Part shown: positions 51,155-58,690 of the stretch, piece by piece
Position numbering within the stretch: position 1 is the first letter of the stretch
Layout of the letters: each line of letters begins with the position of its first letter
Program-made: the position numbers and the translations under genes
The notes under the pieces: generated by a model
What the model was told of the DNA's origin: nothing
Seen by the model: only the letters and a program-made list of their open reading frames with translations
Database searches by the model: none
Assembly: GCA_045562755.1 (NCBI GenBank)
Contig: JBJKVF010000006.1
Span: 620,001-684,000, forward strand
DNA: 64,000 nucleotides
Direction of reading: 5' to 3'
DNA from: GCA-002708145 sp045562755
GTDB taxonomy: Bacteria > Chloroflexota > Dehalococcoidia > Lucifugimonadales > Lucifugimonadaceae

Positions 51155-52059
51155 TGGAATTTTCCTGGTTTCATGCCGCTATACTATCATCATTAATTTA
51201 TACAATTATCACACTTGGAGATAAATGGCTTATTTCTTGGCTTAAACTTCCTTTACCAAATTTTTTCTTATTTGTGGGAATAGTTCAATTTATTACTTCT
51301 ATTATAATTTTTCTAATTTTTGGCATACCCGAACTTGTTTTTTATAATATCTTTTTCTCATACTTAGGAGGGTTTATGTGGGGTGTAGCCCTAATGCTTA
51401 TGTTTAAAGTATTAAGAAATGAGGAGGCTGGGAGAGTCACACCAATATGGCAAACATCTCCAATCTTTGCAGCAATTGCTGGTATGATTTTTCTTGGCGA
51501 AAATATTGATAAAAACTTATGGATTGCAATTTTTCTTGTAGTTTGTGGAGCATTTTTAATTTCTTCAAATACATCGGACATAAGAAAGATAAGTTTTAAT
51601 AAAAAATTACTTATTGTTTTATTGGGTGCATTAATTATTGGTTTTGCACAAGTTTCGCTAAAAGTAGGCTCGGAAAATCTTTCCGTAACTCATAATTTAG
51701 CTATCCGAGCTTTAGGGTTAACAACATCAATCGGATTACCCTTTGCAAAATTTCATAAAATTAAAGAATTGTCAACTTTTATTTTTTCCAATAAAAAAGC
51801 TATGCCAATATTCTTAATAGAGGGTATATTTCCGCTTTTAGGTAACCTTTGCGTTTTATATGCATTAGCAAATGGCCCAGTATCTTTAGTAAGTCCTTTA
51901 CTTGGCACAAGGCCTATATTTTTAATAGGAATTATATTAATTTTAGGGCCGTTATCAAAAAAATACTTAAATGAAAAACTGGAAAAATCTCAAATATCAA
52001 TTAAAATTATTTCAACCCTGCTTGTTGTTTCAGGAGTTGTTATTATTTCATCCCAATGA
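51154..52059 (+). CDS. EamA/DMT-family transporter
   Basis: This 301-residue membrane protein has ten predicted helices in two repeats of five. The features are ITLGDKWLISWL at the start, VTPIWQTSPIFAAIAGMIFL and LVSPLLGTRPIFLIGIILIL in the equivalent position of the second repeat. Drug/metabolite transporters of this kind move small metabolites. Within the cluster it may import or export a sugar derivative. The start is GTG at 51154, overlapping the preceding stop. Confidence 0.9.
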   Translation: MEFSWFHAAILSSLIYTIITLGDKWLISWLKLPLPNFFLFVGIVQFITSIIIFLIFGIPELVFYNIFFSYLGGFMWGVALMLMFKVLRNEEAGRVTPIWQTSPIFAAIAGMIFLGENIDKNLWIAIFLVVCGAFLISSNTSDIRKISFNKKLLIVLLGALIIGFAQVSLKVGSENLSVTHNLAIRALGLTTSIGLPFAKFHKIKELSTFIFSNKKAMPIFLIEGIFPLLGNLCVLYALANGPVSLVSPLLGTRPIFLIGIILILGPLSKKYLNEKLEKSQISIKIISTLLVVSGVVIISSQ

Positions 52060-52099
52060 AATAATAATTAAATATTTTTTAGATTACAGGTTGAATAAA

Positions 52100-52963
52100 A
52101 TGATTTTAGGTGTTTCAGGATTTGTGAATGGAGACTGGAAAAAAATTGATGAAAAAGTAATGGATAAAGTTTCCAGTTTTGGATTCAAGACATTGCAAAT
52201 AAGAATTTCTAACCCATTTTCAACAAGTTTAAAAGACATAGAAAGAATTAAAACTTTATACGAAAAGTATAATTTTTTTATGCCTCAAACTGTAGGAAAT
52301 TATGGAGGAAATTTAATTTCTAAGGATGAAGAACTAAGAAAAAAAGATATAGAATTTTTAAGAAAAATGATCGATATAACATATGAATTAGAATCTCCAA
52401 ATACATATTTTAGACCTGGTAGCCACAATAAAAATGGTGCATGGAAACCACATAAAAATAATTATAATAATGAAACTTGGAACACTTTAATTGATAGTGC
52501 AAAAATTATATGTGAATATTCTGAAAAAAAAAATGTCATGCTAGCAGTTGAGGGTGGAGTAGCATGCCCAGTAAATAGTCCAAAAAAAGTTAGTGATTTA
52601 TTGGAACAGGTTGGTTCTGATAAATTAGGTTTTAATATGGACCCTGTAAATTTTATAAAAGATTTGGATACTGCATATAATAATAAGATTCTTATTGATG
52701 AATTTTATAGACTAATACCGGATAATATAGTTGGTTGCCATGCAAAAGATTTTAAAGTAGTTGAAGGGCTTTTACCACATTTTGAAGAATCCATCATCGG
52801 AGAAAAAGATAGTATGTTAGACAACGGTGCATTACTCATCGGTTTAAACAAAGTCAACCCTCAGGCGCACGTCTTAATTGAGCACTTGCCAGATGGAGAT
52901 ATTCCTAAAGCTCTGATAGGACTAAATAAAGTTGCAAAACAAAATAATATAGTTTGGAATTAA
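52100..52963 (+). CDS. Sugar phosphate isomerase/epimerase (xylose-isomerase-like TIM barrel)
   Basis: This 287-residue TIM barrel has the metal-binding acidic and His residues of the AP-endonuclease-2/xylose-isomerase-like fold: Glu in MLAVEGGVA, Asp in GFNMDPVNF, His in VGCHAKDF and Glu in VLIEHLPDG. Enzymes of this group epimerise or isomerise ketoses and inosose; mannonate dehydratase-like activity is less likely. I start at ATG 52100 (MILGVSGFV), which fits the first barrel strand. The open frame extends back to 51971, inside the transporter gene, and is rejected. Confidence 0.87.
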   Translation: MILGVSGFVNGDWKKIDEKVMDKVSSFGFKTLQIRISNPFSTSLKDIERIKTLYEKYNFFMPQTVGNYGGNLISKDEELRKKDIEFLRKMIDITYELESPNTYFRPGSHNKNGAWKPHKNNYNNETWNTLIDSAKIICEYSEKKNVMLAVEGGVACPVNSPKKVSDLLEQVGSDKLGFNMDPVNFIKDLDTAYNNKILIDEFYRLIPDNIVGCHAKDFKVVEGLLPHFEESIIGEKDSMLDNGALLIGLNKVNPQAHVLIEHLPDGDIPKALIGLNKVAKQNNIVWN

Positions 52964-53712
52964 AAAAATTGTATAAAGATTTAAAAAATAAAAAAATTAT
53001 TGTGACAGGCATAGCTACAGGTATTGGTAAATCAATAACAACAAGGCTAAGCGCATACGGTTCAAAAATAGCGGCCCTAGATATTGATAAAGAGAACGGA
53101 TCTAATACAGTTTTCAATGCGATTGAGTGCGGTGGAGATATAAAATTTTTTTATACGGATGTTCAAAATGAAAGCAATGTAAAAAAAAGTATAAAAGATT
53201 CAATTGCGTGGCTAAATGGTGTAGATGTACTAATTCATACAGCTGGAATTTTAGATGGAGCAAATGTAGAAATAAGTGATTTTTCAGAATCTACTTGGGA
53301 TGAAGTTATAGGGGTTAACCTCAAAGGTTCATTTCTTATCACAAAATACGTATCAAAATTTATGATAAAACAAAAATATGGAGCAATAATATTAACAGCC
53401 TCTGGAGCTGGAGTGCACGGAGGAAGCTCATCTTATGCATATGGCTCATCAAAAGGTGGTGTTCATGGATTAAGTTTAGTCCTTGAGCAAAATCTAAGTA
53501 AATATGGTATTAGAGTTAATGATGTTTTACCAGGAAGTGTAAAAACGCCACTTAAAATAAAAAATGTTAAGGACACTCACAAAAATGATGACAAGTTATC
53601 AATCAATCAAAGAATAAATGAACTAGTTTCGCCAGACGATATAGCAAAAGTATATGCTTTTTTAGCGAGTGAAGAAGCAAGCATGATTAGAGGAAGTATA
53701 AGAACTCGATAA
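52954..53712 (+). CDS. Short-chain dehydrogenase/reductase
   Basis: This 252-residue classical SDR has VTGIATGIGKSI (cofactor), HTAGIL in place of NNAG, Ser in LTASGAG and the pair in YAYGSSKGG (Tyr-x3-Lys). The C-terminus reads EASMIRGSIRTR and stops, lacking the final xVDGG(W) segment that follows GSI in most relatives, so the last strand seems missing. The start is TTG at 52954, overlapping the previous gene by 10 bases; a second TTG lies at 52969. It is the last gene of the cluster. Confidence 0.9.
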   Translation: MELKKLYKDLKNKKIIVTGIATGIGKSITTRLSAYGSKIAALDIDKENGSNTVFNAIECGGDIKFFYTDVQNESNVKKSIKDSIAWLNGVDVLIHTAGILDGANVEISDFSESTWDEVIGVNLKGSFLITKYVSKFMIKQKYGAIILTASGAGVHGGSSSYAYGSSKGGVHGLSLVLEQNLSKYGIRVNDVLPGSVKTPLKIKNVKDTHKNDDKLSINQRINELVSPDDIAKVYAFLASEEASMIRGSIRTR

Positions 53713-53751
53713 ATGGTATAATTGTGATGTAAAATGAATCTAAAAGATTTC

Positions 53752-53781
53752 TTGACATTATCTTAACATGTTCTAGATATT
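53752..53781 (+). promoter_or_regulatory. Candidate promoter of the secreted repeat protein gene
   Basis: A perfect TTGACA (53752-53757) is followed after 18 bases by GATATT (53776-53781), four of six matches to the -10 consensus. It lies 64 bases before the start codon, in the only non-coding gap of this stretch. Confidence 0.5.
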
Positions 53782-53844
53782 ATCTAACTAAGGTTAATTT
53801 ATAAACTGTTTTAGTTTTGATAATAACTCAAAGGAAAAATAAAA

Positions 53845-54627
53845 ATGAAAAGAAAATTAATACTTGCCTTTACAGCTGGATTATTAGGAGCTCTATCTAT
53901 TGTAGGAGCAACCTTTGCTAATGAAGGAGAAAATAAAAAAGATAACTTTCAGGCAAGAGTTGCTGAATTGCTAGGTATAGAACAGGAAACTTACTCTGCA
54001 GCGATTAAAACTGCTAAAGAAGAGTTTAAGTTGGTTGAGCAAGAAGAAAGACTTGAAGACTTAAAAGAAAAACTTAGTGCTGCTGTTTCAGAAGGTAAAA
54101 TTACTGAAGAAGAAGCAAATAATAAAATAGAATCTATCGATGCAATTCATGATTGGATGAATTCTGAACCCGAAGCTATGGAGCTTCTAAAGGAAGCAAA
54201 AAAAAATGTTGAAATGAAAGGAATAAGTATTGATGAAATACTTTCAATTCTAGTTTCAGAAGGTTCAATTACACAAGAAGAGTCCGATAATATTACTGTT
54301 TGGATGGATTCAAAGCCTGAGGATATGGAATACATAAAAGATAAAAAATCCAAAGGTAAAATGAAGGGCAAGAAAGATAAAAGTCGCATGAAAGGTAAAT
54401 CTGAGCCACGGGCGACTGAAGTTTCTAATAAAAATATAGAAATAAGACTTGCTGAAGCGGTAACTTCAGGTGAGATAACAGAAAAACAAGCTGAAATAAA
54501 ACTTGCTCAAATAAATGAGAAAAAAAATTGTGCAGGAAAAAAATCTCTGAATAGCGCTAATGAAGACAACATTTCTCGTGAACAGATCAAAATGATGATT
54601 TTTAATGCAATTTTGAAAAAATGGTGA
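53845..54627 (+). CDS. Secreted helical-repeat protein, apparently frameshifted near its 3' end
   Basis: This 260-residue protein has a signal peptide (about 1-25, ending GATFA) and no known catalytic domain. Three helical repeats share a core S/TEG-x-ITxExA: SEGKITEEEANNKI (83-96), SEGSITQEESDNI (138-150) and TSGEITEKQAEIKL (207-220). A Lys-rich stretch (165-186) lies between repeats two and three. The frame stops at LKKW, 54627. If one A of the A6 run at 54616-54621 is skipped, the frame continues as KNGEINDYQAKEKLSQLVSK to 54679, a fourth copy of the repeat. The gene is flanked by its own promoter and a strong terminator. Function is unknown; similar repeats occur in surface or calcium-binding-like proteins. 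Confidence 0.82.
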   Translation: MKRKLILAFTAGLLGALSIVGATFANEGENKKDNFQARVAELLGIEQETYSAAIKTAKEEFKLVEQEERLEDLKEKLSAAVSEGKITEEEANNKIESIDAIHDWMNSEPEAMELLKEAKKNVEMKGISIDEILSILVSEGSITQEESDNITVWMDSKPEDMEYIKDKKSKGKMKGKKDKSRMKGKSEPRATEVSNKNIEIRLAEAVTSGEITEKQAEIKLAQINEKKNCAGKKSLNSANEDNISREQIKMMIFNAILKKW

Positions 54628-54679
54628 AATAAATGACTATCAAGCAAAAGAAAAATTGTCTCAACTAGTTTCCAAATAA
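54622..54679 (+). pseudogene. Out-of-frame continuation of the repeat protein (fourth repeat)
   Basis: In the +1 frame after the A6 run, codons encode NGEINDYQAKEKLSQLVSK and then TAA at 54677-54679. The stretch follows the spacing of the three upstream repeats (G-x-I-x4-A-x-x-K-L), so it was almost certainly coding. It may be reached by ribosomal or transcriptional slippage, or it may reflect a true single-base insertion or a sequencing/assembly error in the homopolymer. Confidence 0.65.
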
Positions 54680-54702
54680 ATTACTTAATAAGTCTATAAA
54701 AA

Positions 54703-54733
54703 GAGCACCTGATAAAATCAGGTGTTTTTTTTT
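54703..54733 (+). terminator. Rho-independent terminator after repeat-protein gene
   Basis: A perfect 8-base-pair stem (CACCTGAT, 54706-54713, with ATCAGGTG, 54717-54724) closes an AAA loop and is followed by nine T residues. It lies 23 bases after the out-of-frame stop at 54679, a more usual distance than the 75 bases from the in-frame stop. Confidence 0.88.
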
Positions 54734-54757
54734 GTCATATATGATATAAATATCAAT

Positions 54758-55666
54758 ATGTCAGAAAATTCAAAATATAAAGGTATTTTTGGTATTCCTG
54801 CTACTCCATTTAATGATGACGAGACTCTAGATATATATTCTTTAGAAAAAGTCCTAGATTTTACATTAAACAATGGTTGTCATGGGGTTGTTATGCCTGT
54901 AATGGCAAGTGAATATCAATCACTAACAGATGAAGAAAAACGAATAATCTTCAAAACTACTATAAAAATTATTGATAACAAAATACCTACTGTAGCAGGC
55001 GTAACTGGGGTATCTGATATACATTCAATTGAACTTGCAAAATACGCTGAAGATGTTGGATTTGATTCTGTAATCACTATGCCCCCACACAGTATGCAAC
55101 CTTCACCATCTCAATTAAGAGATTTTTTTTCAAAACTTGATGATGCAATTAATATTCCTATATGGATTCAAAATCATCCAAAAGGCTTCCCTTTATCCTC
55201 AGATCAGCTAATTGATCTTTGCAATTCTTTTGAAAATGTCTCCCTAATAAAAGAAGAAACTGCCTACGCTGGACAAATGATTACAAAGTTAATTGATGGA
55301 GATGGAGAGAAAAACATCAAAAGTATTATGGGAGGTATGGGATGCATGCACCTAATATTTGAATATAAAAGAGGAGCTACGGGTAATATGCCCGCATCTC
55401 ATTATGGGGACATACTATCAAAAATATGGAATTTACTTGAATCTGGTGATGAGAAACAAGCAGTAGAAATGCATAATAGAATGATTCCATTAATAAATTT
55501 TGAAATGATTTATGGAGCTTCCGCATTTAAAGAAATACTTGTTGCAAGAAAAATTATAAAATCCTCTGCTACTAGGTCTCCTGGATTTAGATCTTTCGAT
55601 AGTTATGATTTTTCAGAATTACAAAAACTAATGAAAACAGTCGAAGATTTATTCGATTGGATATAG
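54758..55666 (+). CDS. DapA/NAL-family aldolase or lyase
   Basis: This 302-residue TIM-barrel enzyme belongs to the dihydrodipicolinate synthase / N-acetylneuraminate lyase family. GIFGIPATPFNDD is the characteristic start, VAGVTGVSDIHSIELAKYAE follows, and the Schiff-base Lys is in SLIKEETAY. The GxxGE motif expected in synthases for lysine is replaced by VMASEYQSLT, so a catabolic keto-acid aldolase or dehydratase is more probable than lysine biosynthesis. I start at ATG 54758; the frame runs 12 codons further back into the terminator. It stands alone. Confidence 0.88.
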   Translation: MSENSKYKGIFGIPATPFNDDETLDIYSLEKVLDFTLNNGCHGVVMPVMASEYQSLTDEEKRIIFKTTIKIIDNKIPTVAGVTGVSDIHSIELAKYAEDVGFDSVITMPPHSMQPSPSQLRDFFSKLDDAINIPIWIQNHPKGFPLSSDQLIDLCNSFENVSLIKEETAYAGQMITKLIDGDGEKNIKSIMGGMGCMHLIFEYKRGATGNMPASHYGDILSKIWNLLESGDEKQAVEMHNRMIPLINFEMIYGASAFKEILVARKIIKSSATRSPGFRSFDSYDFSELQKLMKTVEDLFDWI

Positions 55667-55724
55667 ATTATTACCTGTAAACGTATGAATAACGGTCTAA
55701 ATGTCTATAAATTTGAATTTTTGG

Positions 55725-55753
55725 TTGACGATTTATCAAACTATTAATAGAAT
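55725..55753 (+). promoter_or_regulatory. Promoter of groES-groEL
   Basis: TTGACG (55725-55730), a 17-base spacer and TAGAAT (55748-55753) lie 57 bases before groES. Each hexamer matches the sigma-70 consensus at five of six positions. No CIRCE operator (TTAGCACTC-N9-GAGTGCTAA) is present between the DapA-family gene and groES. Confidence 0.7.
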
Positions 55754-55809
55754 TAACTATTGGCGTAAGCAAATAAATTATATAAACAATAAATAGGAGA
55801 TTAGATTTA

Positions 55810-56106
55810 GTGACAATTAAACTTAATCCACTTGGAGATAGAGTAGTAATACTTCCATCTGAGGCTGAAGCTTCTACCTCTCCAGGAGGAATAATTATTC
55901 CTGACACAGCAAAAGAAAAGCCTCAACAAGGTGAAATTGTTGCTGCTGGACCAGGAAGAACAACAGATGACGGAAAACTTGTAGATTTGCCAGTTAAAGT
56001 GGGTCAATCTGTAATTTATTCAAAATATGCTGGTACTGAATACTCCGAAGGTGGAGTAGAATACCTAATCGTTAGAGAGAGCGATATACTCGCTATCGTT
56101 GATTAA
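55810..56106 (+). CDS. groES: Co-chaperonin GroES
   Basis: This 98-residue heptameric lid of the chaperonin starts at GTG 55810 with AGGAGA nine bases upstream. LNPLGDRVVILPSEAEAST is the family opening, followed by the mobile loop STSPGGIIIPDTAKEKPQQG and the C-terminal YLIVRESDILAIVD. It is followed after 21 bases by groEL, the universal order. The mobile loop is intact, so it should bind GroEL normally. Confidence 0.97.
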   Translation: MTIKLNPLGDRVVILPSEAEASTSPGGIIIPDTAKEKPQQGEIVAAGPGRTTDDGKLVDLPVKVGQSVIYSKYAGTEYSEGGVEYLIVRESDILAIVD

Positions 56107-56127
56107 GAAAAGGGAGATTATAAAAAT

Positions 56128-57765
56128 ATGGCAGCTAAAGATTTAAAATTCAGTGACGATGCTCGAGCCAGGTTGAAAGAAGGTATTGACATTTTGGCTA
56201 ATACCCTCAAATCAACTCTTGGGCCAAGAGGAAGAAACGTCATTGTAGATAAAAAATTCGGTCCTCCTCAAGTTAATTCAGATGGTGTAACCATAGCTAA
56301 GGAAATTGATCTAGAAGATCCATTTGCCAATATGGGAGCACAGTTACTTAAAGAGGTATCAAAGAAAACTAATGATGACGCTGGAGATGGTACAACAACA
56401 TCTACAGTACTTGCTCAAGCAATCATTTCTGAAGGATTCAAAAATGTTGCAGCTGGTGCAGATCCAATGGCACTTAAGCGTGGTATGGACATAGCAATGG
56501 ATACAGTAAGAAAATCAATTGCAGGTCAATCAACAACTGTAAGCACTAAAGAACAAATTGAAAACGTTGCAGTTTTGTCTTCTCATGATGATGAAATGGG
56601 AAGTCTAATTTCTGATGTAATGGATAAAGTTGGTAAAGACGGAGTAATAACAGTTGATGAATCTAAGTCATTATCATATGAAACAGAGTTTGTTGAAGGT
56701 ATGAATATTGATAGAGGTTACTTATCACCATACTTTGTAACTAACTCTGAAAGACAAGAATCAGTGCTTGATGATACTTATGTATTAATTACTAGTGAAA
56801 AAATTTCAGCTGTTTCTGATCTTTTACCAGTATTAGAAAAGGTTCTTCAGACTAACAAAAATATATTAGTTATTGCTGAAGACGTAGAAGGTGAAGCTCT
56901 AGCAACCTTAGTTGTAAATAAACTTAGAGGCACATTAAATGTAGCAGCAGTAAAAGCTCCTGGATTTGGTGATCGAAGAAAAGCGATGCTTGAAGATATT
57001 GCCATATTAACAGGCGGAACTGTTATCTCTGAAGAGATAGGTAGAAAACTTGACTCTATAACACTGGACGATCTAGGAAAATGTAAACAAATTGTTGTTA
57101 AAAAAGATGACACTACTTTTGTTGATGGTGCAGGATCTGCAGATCAAATAAATGGAAGAAAAGCCGAAATAGAAAGTCAAATAGCGGATACAACTTCTGA
57201 TTATGATAGAGAAAAACTACAAGAAAGATTAGCTAAACTTTCTGGTGGAGTTGCCATACTTAGAGTTGGAGCTGCAACTGAAGTTGAAATGAAAGAGAAG
57301 AAACAAAGAATGGAAGATGCGTTATCAGCTACTAGAGCAGCAGTTGAAGAAGGCATTGTTCCTGGAGGAGGAAGTGTTCTAATCAAAGCTTCTCAAGCTC
57401 TTTCTAAAGTTACTTCAAAGGTAGATGATGAGCAAACAGGAGTCGAAGTATTGAAGCGCGCCTTACTTGCACCTATCAGTGTTATTGCTGGTAATTGTGG
57501 TCATGAAGGAGCAGTTATACTAAATAAAGTTTCTGAAAGTTCAGATAAAAATTTTGGTTTTGATGCTCATAAAGCTGAATATGGAGACATGTTAGAAATG
57601 GGAATTGTTGACCCAGCGAAAGTCACCCGAGCTGCAGTAGAAAATGCAGTTTCAGTTGCGGGAATGATTCTTACAACAGAAGCATTAATTAGTGAAAAAG
57701 ATGAACCGGCACCTCCTATGCCAGCAGGACCTCCTGGTGGTGATATGGGTGGTATGGGTTTTTAA
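56128..57765 (+). CDS. groEL: Chaperonin GroEL
   Basis: This 545-residue subunit forms the double-ring folding chamber. ATP-binding segments TLGPRGRNVIVDKKFG and NDDAGDGTTTSTVLAQ are present, and the ending GGDMGGMGF keeps the Gly-Met-rich tail. The length is normal. The segment KQRMEDALSATRAAVEEGIV is the standard intermediate-equatorial signature. It is the second gene of a two-gene operon ended by a strong bidirectional hairpin. Confidence 0.98.
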   Translation: MAAKDLKFSDDARARLKEGIDILANTLKSTLGPRGRNVIVDKKFGPPQVNSDGVTIAKEIDLEDPFANMGAQLLKEVSKKTNDDAGDGTTTSTVLAQAIISEGFKNVAAGADPMALKRGMDIAMDTVRKSIAGQSTTVSTKEQIENVAVLSSHDDEMGSLISDVMDKVGKDGVITVDESKSLSYETEFVEGMNIDRGYLSPYFVTNSERQESVLDDTYVLITSEKISAVSDLLPVLEKVLQTNKNILVIAEDVEGEALATLVVNKLRGTLNVAAVKAPGFGDRRKAMLEDIAILTGGTVISEEIGRKLDSITLDDLGKCKQIVVKKDDTTFVDGAGSADQINGRKAEIESQIADTTSDYDREKLQERLAKLSGGVAILRVGAATEVEMKEKKQRMEDALSATRAAVEEGIVPGGGSVLIKASQALSKVTSKVDDEQTGVEVLKRALLAPISVIAGNCGHEGAVILNKVSESSDKNFGFDAHKAEYGDMLEMGIVDPAKVTRAAVENAVSVAGMILTTEALISEKDEPAPPMPAGPPGGDMGGMGF

Positions 57766-57781
57766 ATTAGTCTAAATAATT

Positions 57782-57818
57782 AAAAAAAGAGAGTTAGATT
57801 TAGCTCTCTTTTTTTTTA
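57782..57818. terminator. Bidirectional terminator between groEL and DUF5343 gene
   Basis: A stem of eight base pairs (57789-57796 with 57801-57808, one G:U) closes a GATT loop. It is extended by a run of A on the left pairing with T on the right, so the structure can terminate transcripts from both sides. It begins 17 bases after the groEL stop and ends at the DUF5343 stop. Confidence 0.85.
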
Positions 57819-58508
57819 TTCTTCATTTGAGAGAATTTCATATAATTTATTCATTCCGTCTAGCCATTTAATTTGAACATCTGAACTCCATGAAGGATCA
57901 TAATCAGGATATTTAGATAGTATTTTACTTGCGAGCTCAAATTTATATGAAATTTCTTTATTTACATCTTTTATAGGTTTTAATTGAGTAGAAATTTTAT
58001 TGTTTGAATCGTAGGTTTCATTAGATAATTTTTTTGTATTCTTATTTCTTATTTTTCCGTGCCTGCCAGCTAAAATATGTTTTGAAAGTTTTATTCCAGC
58101 AAATTGAGCTGCTCTAATAAAAAAAGCTTCACACTTTACTATAACACCTTCTTTTGTGCCAAAAGATTTGAACGCATCTCTAAACTGGCCTTTACTAGCT
58201 CGTGCTAAATCCAAACTAAAAACAGGTTCATAAAAATTACTCAAAACGCTATATAAAATAGACTTTCTTTCTTCCCCTTCTGCATAGACCAAACCTTCAA
58301 GGGATTTTTTAGGCCTACCATCTTGATCTATTAGATCAAGAACCTTTAGTGTTGTCATTAGTTGTGTACCAGAACTCCCAGAAAACCTTAAACCCCAAAC
58401 ACTCCTATCAATTCTATCTGGAACGCCTTCATCAAATAAAAATTCCAAAAAAGTTTGGAATGTACGGTATGGTACATAAGGGGGAATTACTTTTTGTTCT
58501 TGAAACAC
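57816..58508 (-). CDS. DUF5343-family protein
   Basis: This 230-residue protein matches the DUF5343 pattern: PPYVPYRTFQTFLEFL, then GVPDRIDRSVWGLRFSGSSG, LKVLDLIDQDGRP, and a second helical part to about residue 150. The N-terminal region looks like a winged-helix fold, so DNA binding is possible. The C-terminal 80 residues are Lys/Asn-rich and probably flexible. DUF5343 proteins are scattered in accessory and defence-associated regions in other bacteria, but here the neighbours are housekeeping genes. It is divergent from the ParB-like gene. The role is unknown. Confidence 0.8.
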   Translation of the reverse strand: MFQEQKVIPPYVPYRTFQTFLEFLFDEGVPDRIDRSVWGLRFSGSSGTQLMTTLKVLDLIDQDGRPKKSLEGLVYAEGEERKSILYSVLSNFYEPVFSLDLARASKGQFRDAFKSFGTKEGVIVKCEAFFIRAAQFAGIKLSKHILAGRHGKIRNKNTKKLSNETYDSNNKISTQLKPIKDVNKEISYKFELASKILSKYPDYDPSWSSDVQIKWLDGMNKLYEILSNEE

Positions 58509-58568
58509 GATTTTTACTCTTAGAATAACTATAATTATATATTATATATTTAAGAATATATCCCATAA

Positions 58569-58594
58569 ATTCTAAAGTCAAATTATTTTAGAAT
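58569..58594. repeat. Inverted repeat ATTCTAAA-N10-TTTAGAAT, with further TTAGAAT copies
   Basis: Perfect 8-base arms lie at 58569-58576 and 58587-58594 in the divergent spacer between the DUF5343 and ParB-like genes. More copies of TTAGAAT occur near 58513 and at 58634-58640, the last overlapping the predicted -10 of the ParB-like gene. This pattern suggests an operator for a dimeric regulator, possibly the ParB-like protein itself. Confidence 0.45.
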
Positions 58595-58610
58595 TGAATG
58601 TTTCCCATGT

Positions 58611-58640
58611 TGGACAGTTTTTAAAATTACTTTTTAGAAT
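58611..58640 (+). promoter_or_regulatory. Candidate promoter of the ParB-like gene
   Basis: TGGACA (58611-58616), an 18-base spacer and TAGAAT (58635-58640) each match the consensus at five positions. The TTAGAAT repeat covers the -10 element, so a protein bound there would block transcription. Confidence 0.45.
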
Positions 58641-58690
58641 GTAGAAAATTAAAGTATAAATTATTATTTTATATTGAAAGGCGTAGTAAA

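Noticed and set aside
54758..55666. dapA of lysine biosynthesis
   Set aside because: The stand-alone context and the changed synthase motif favour a catabolic family member.
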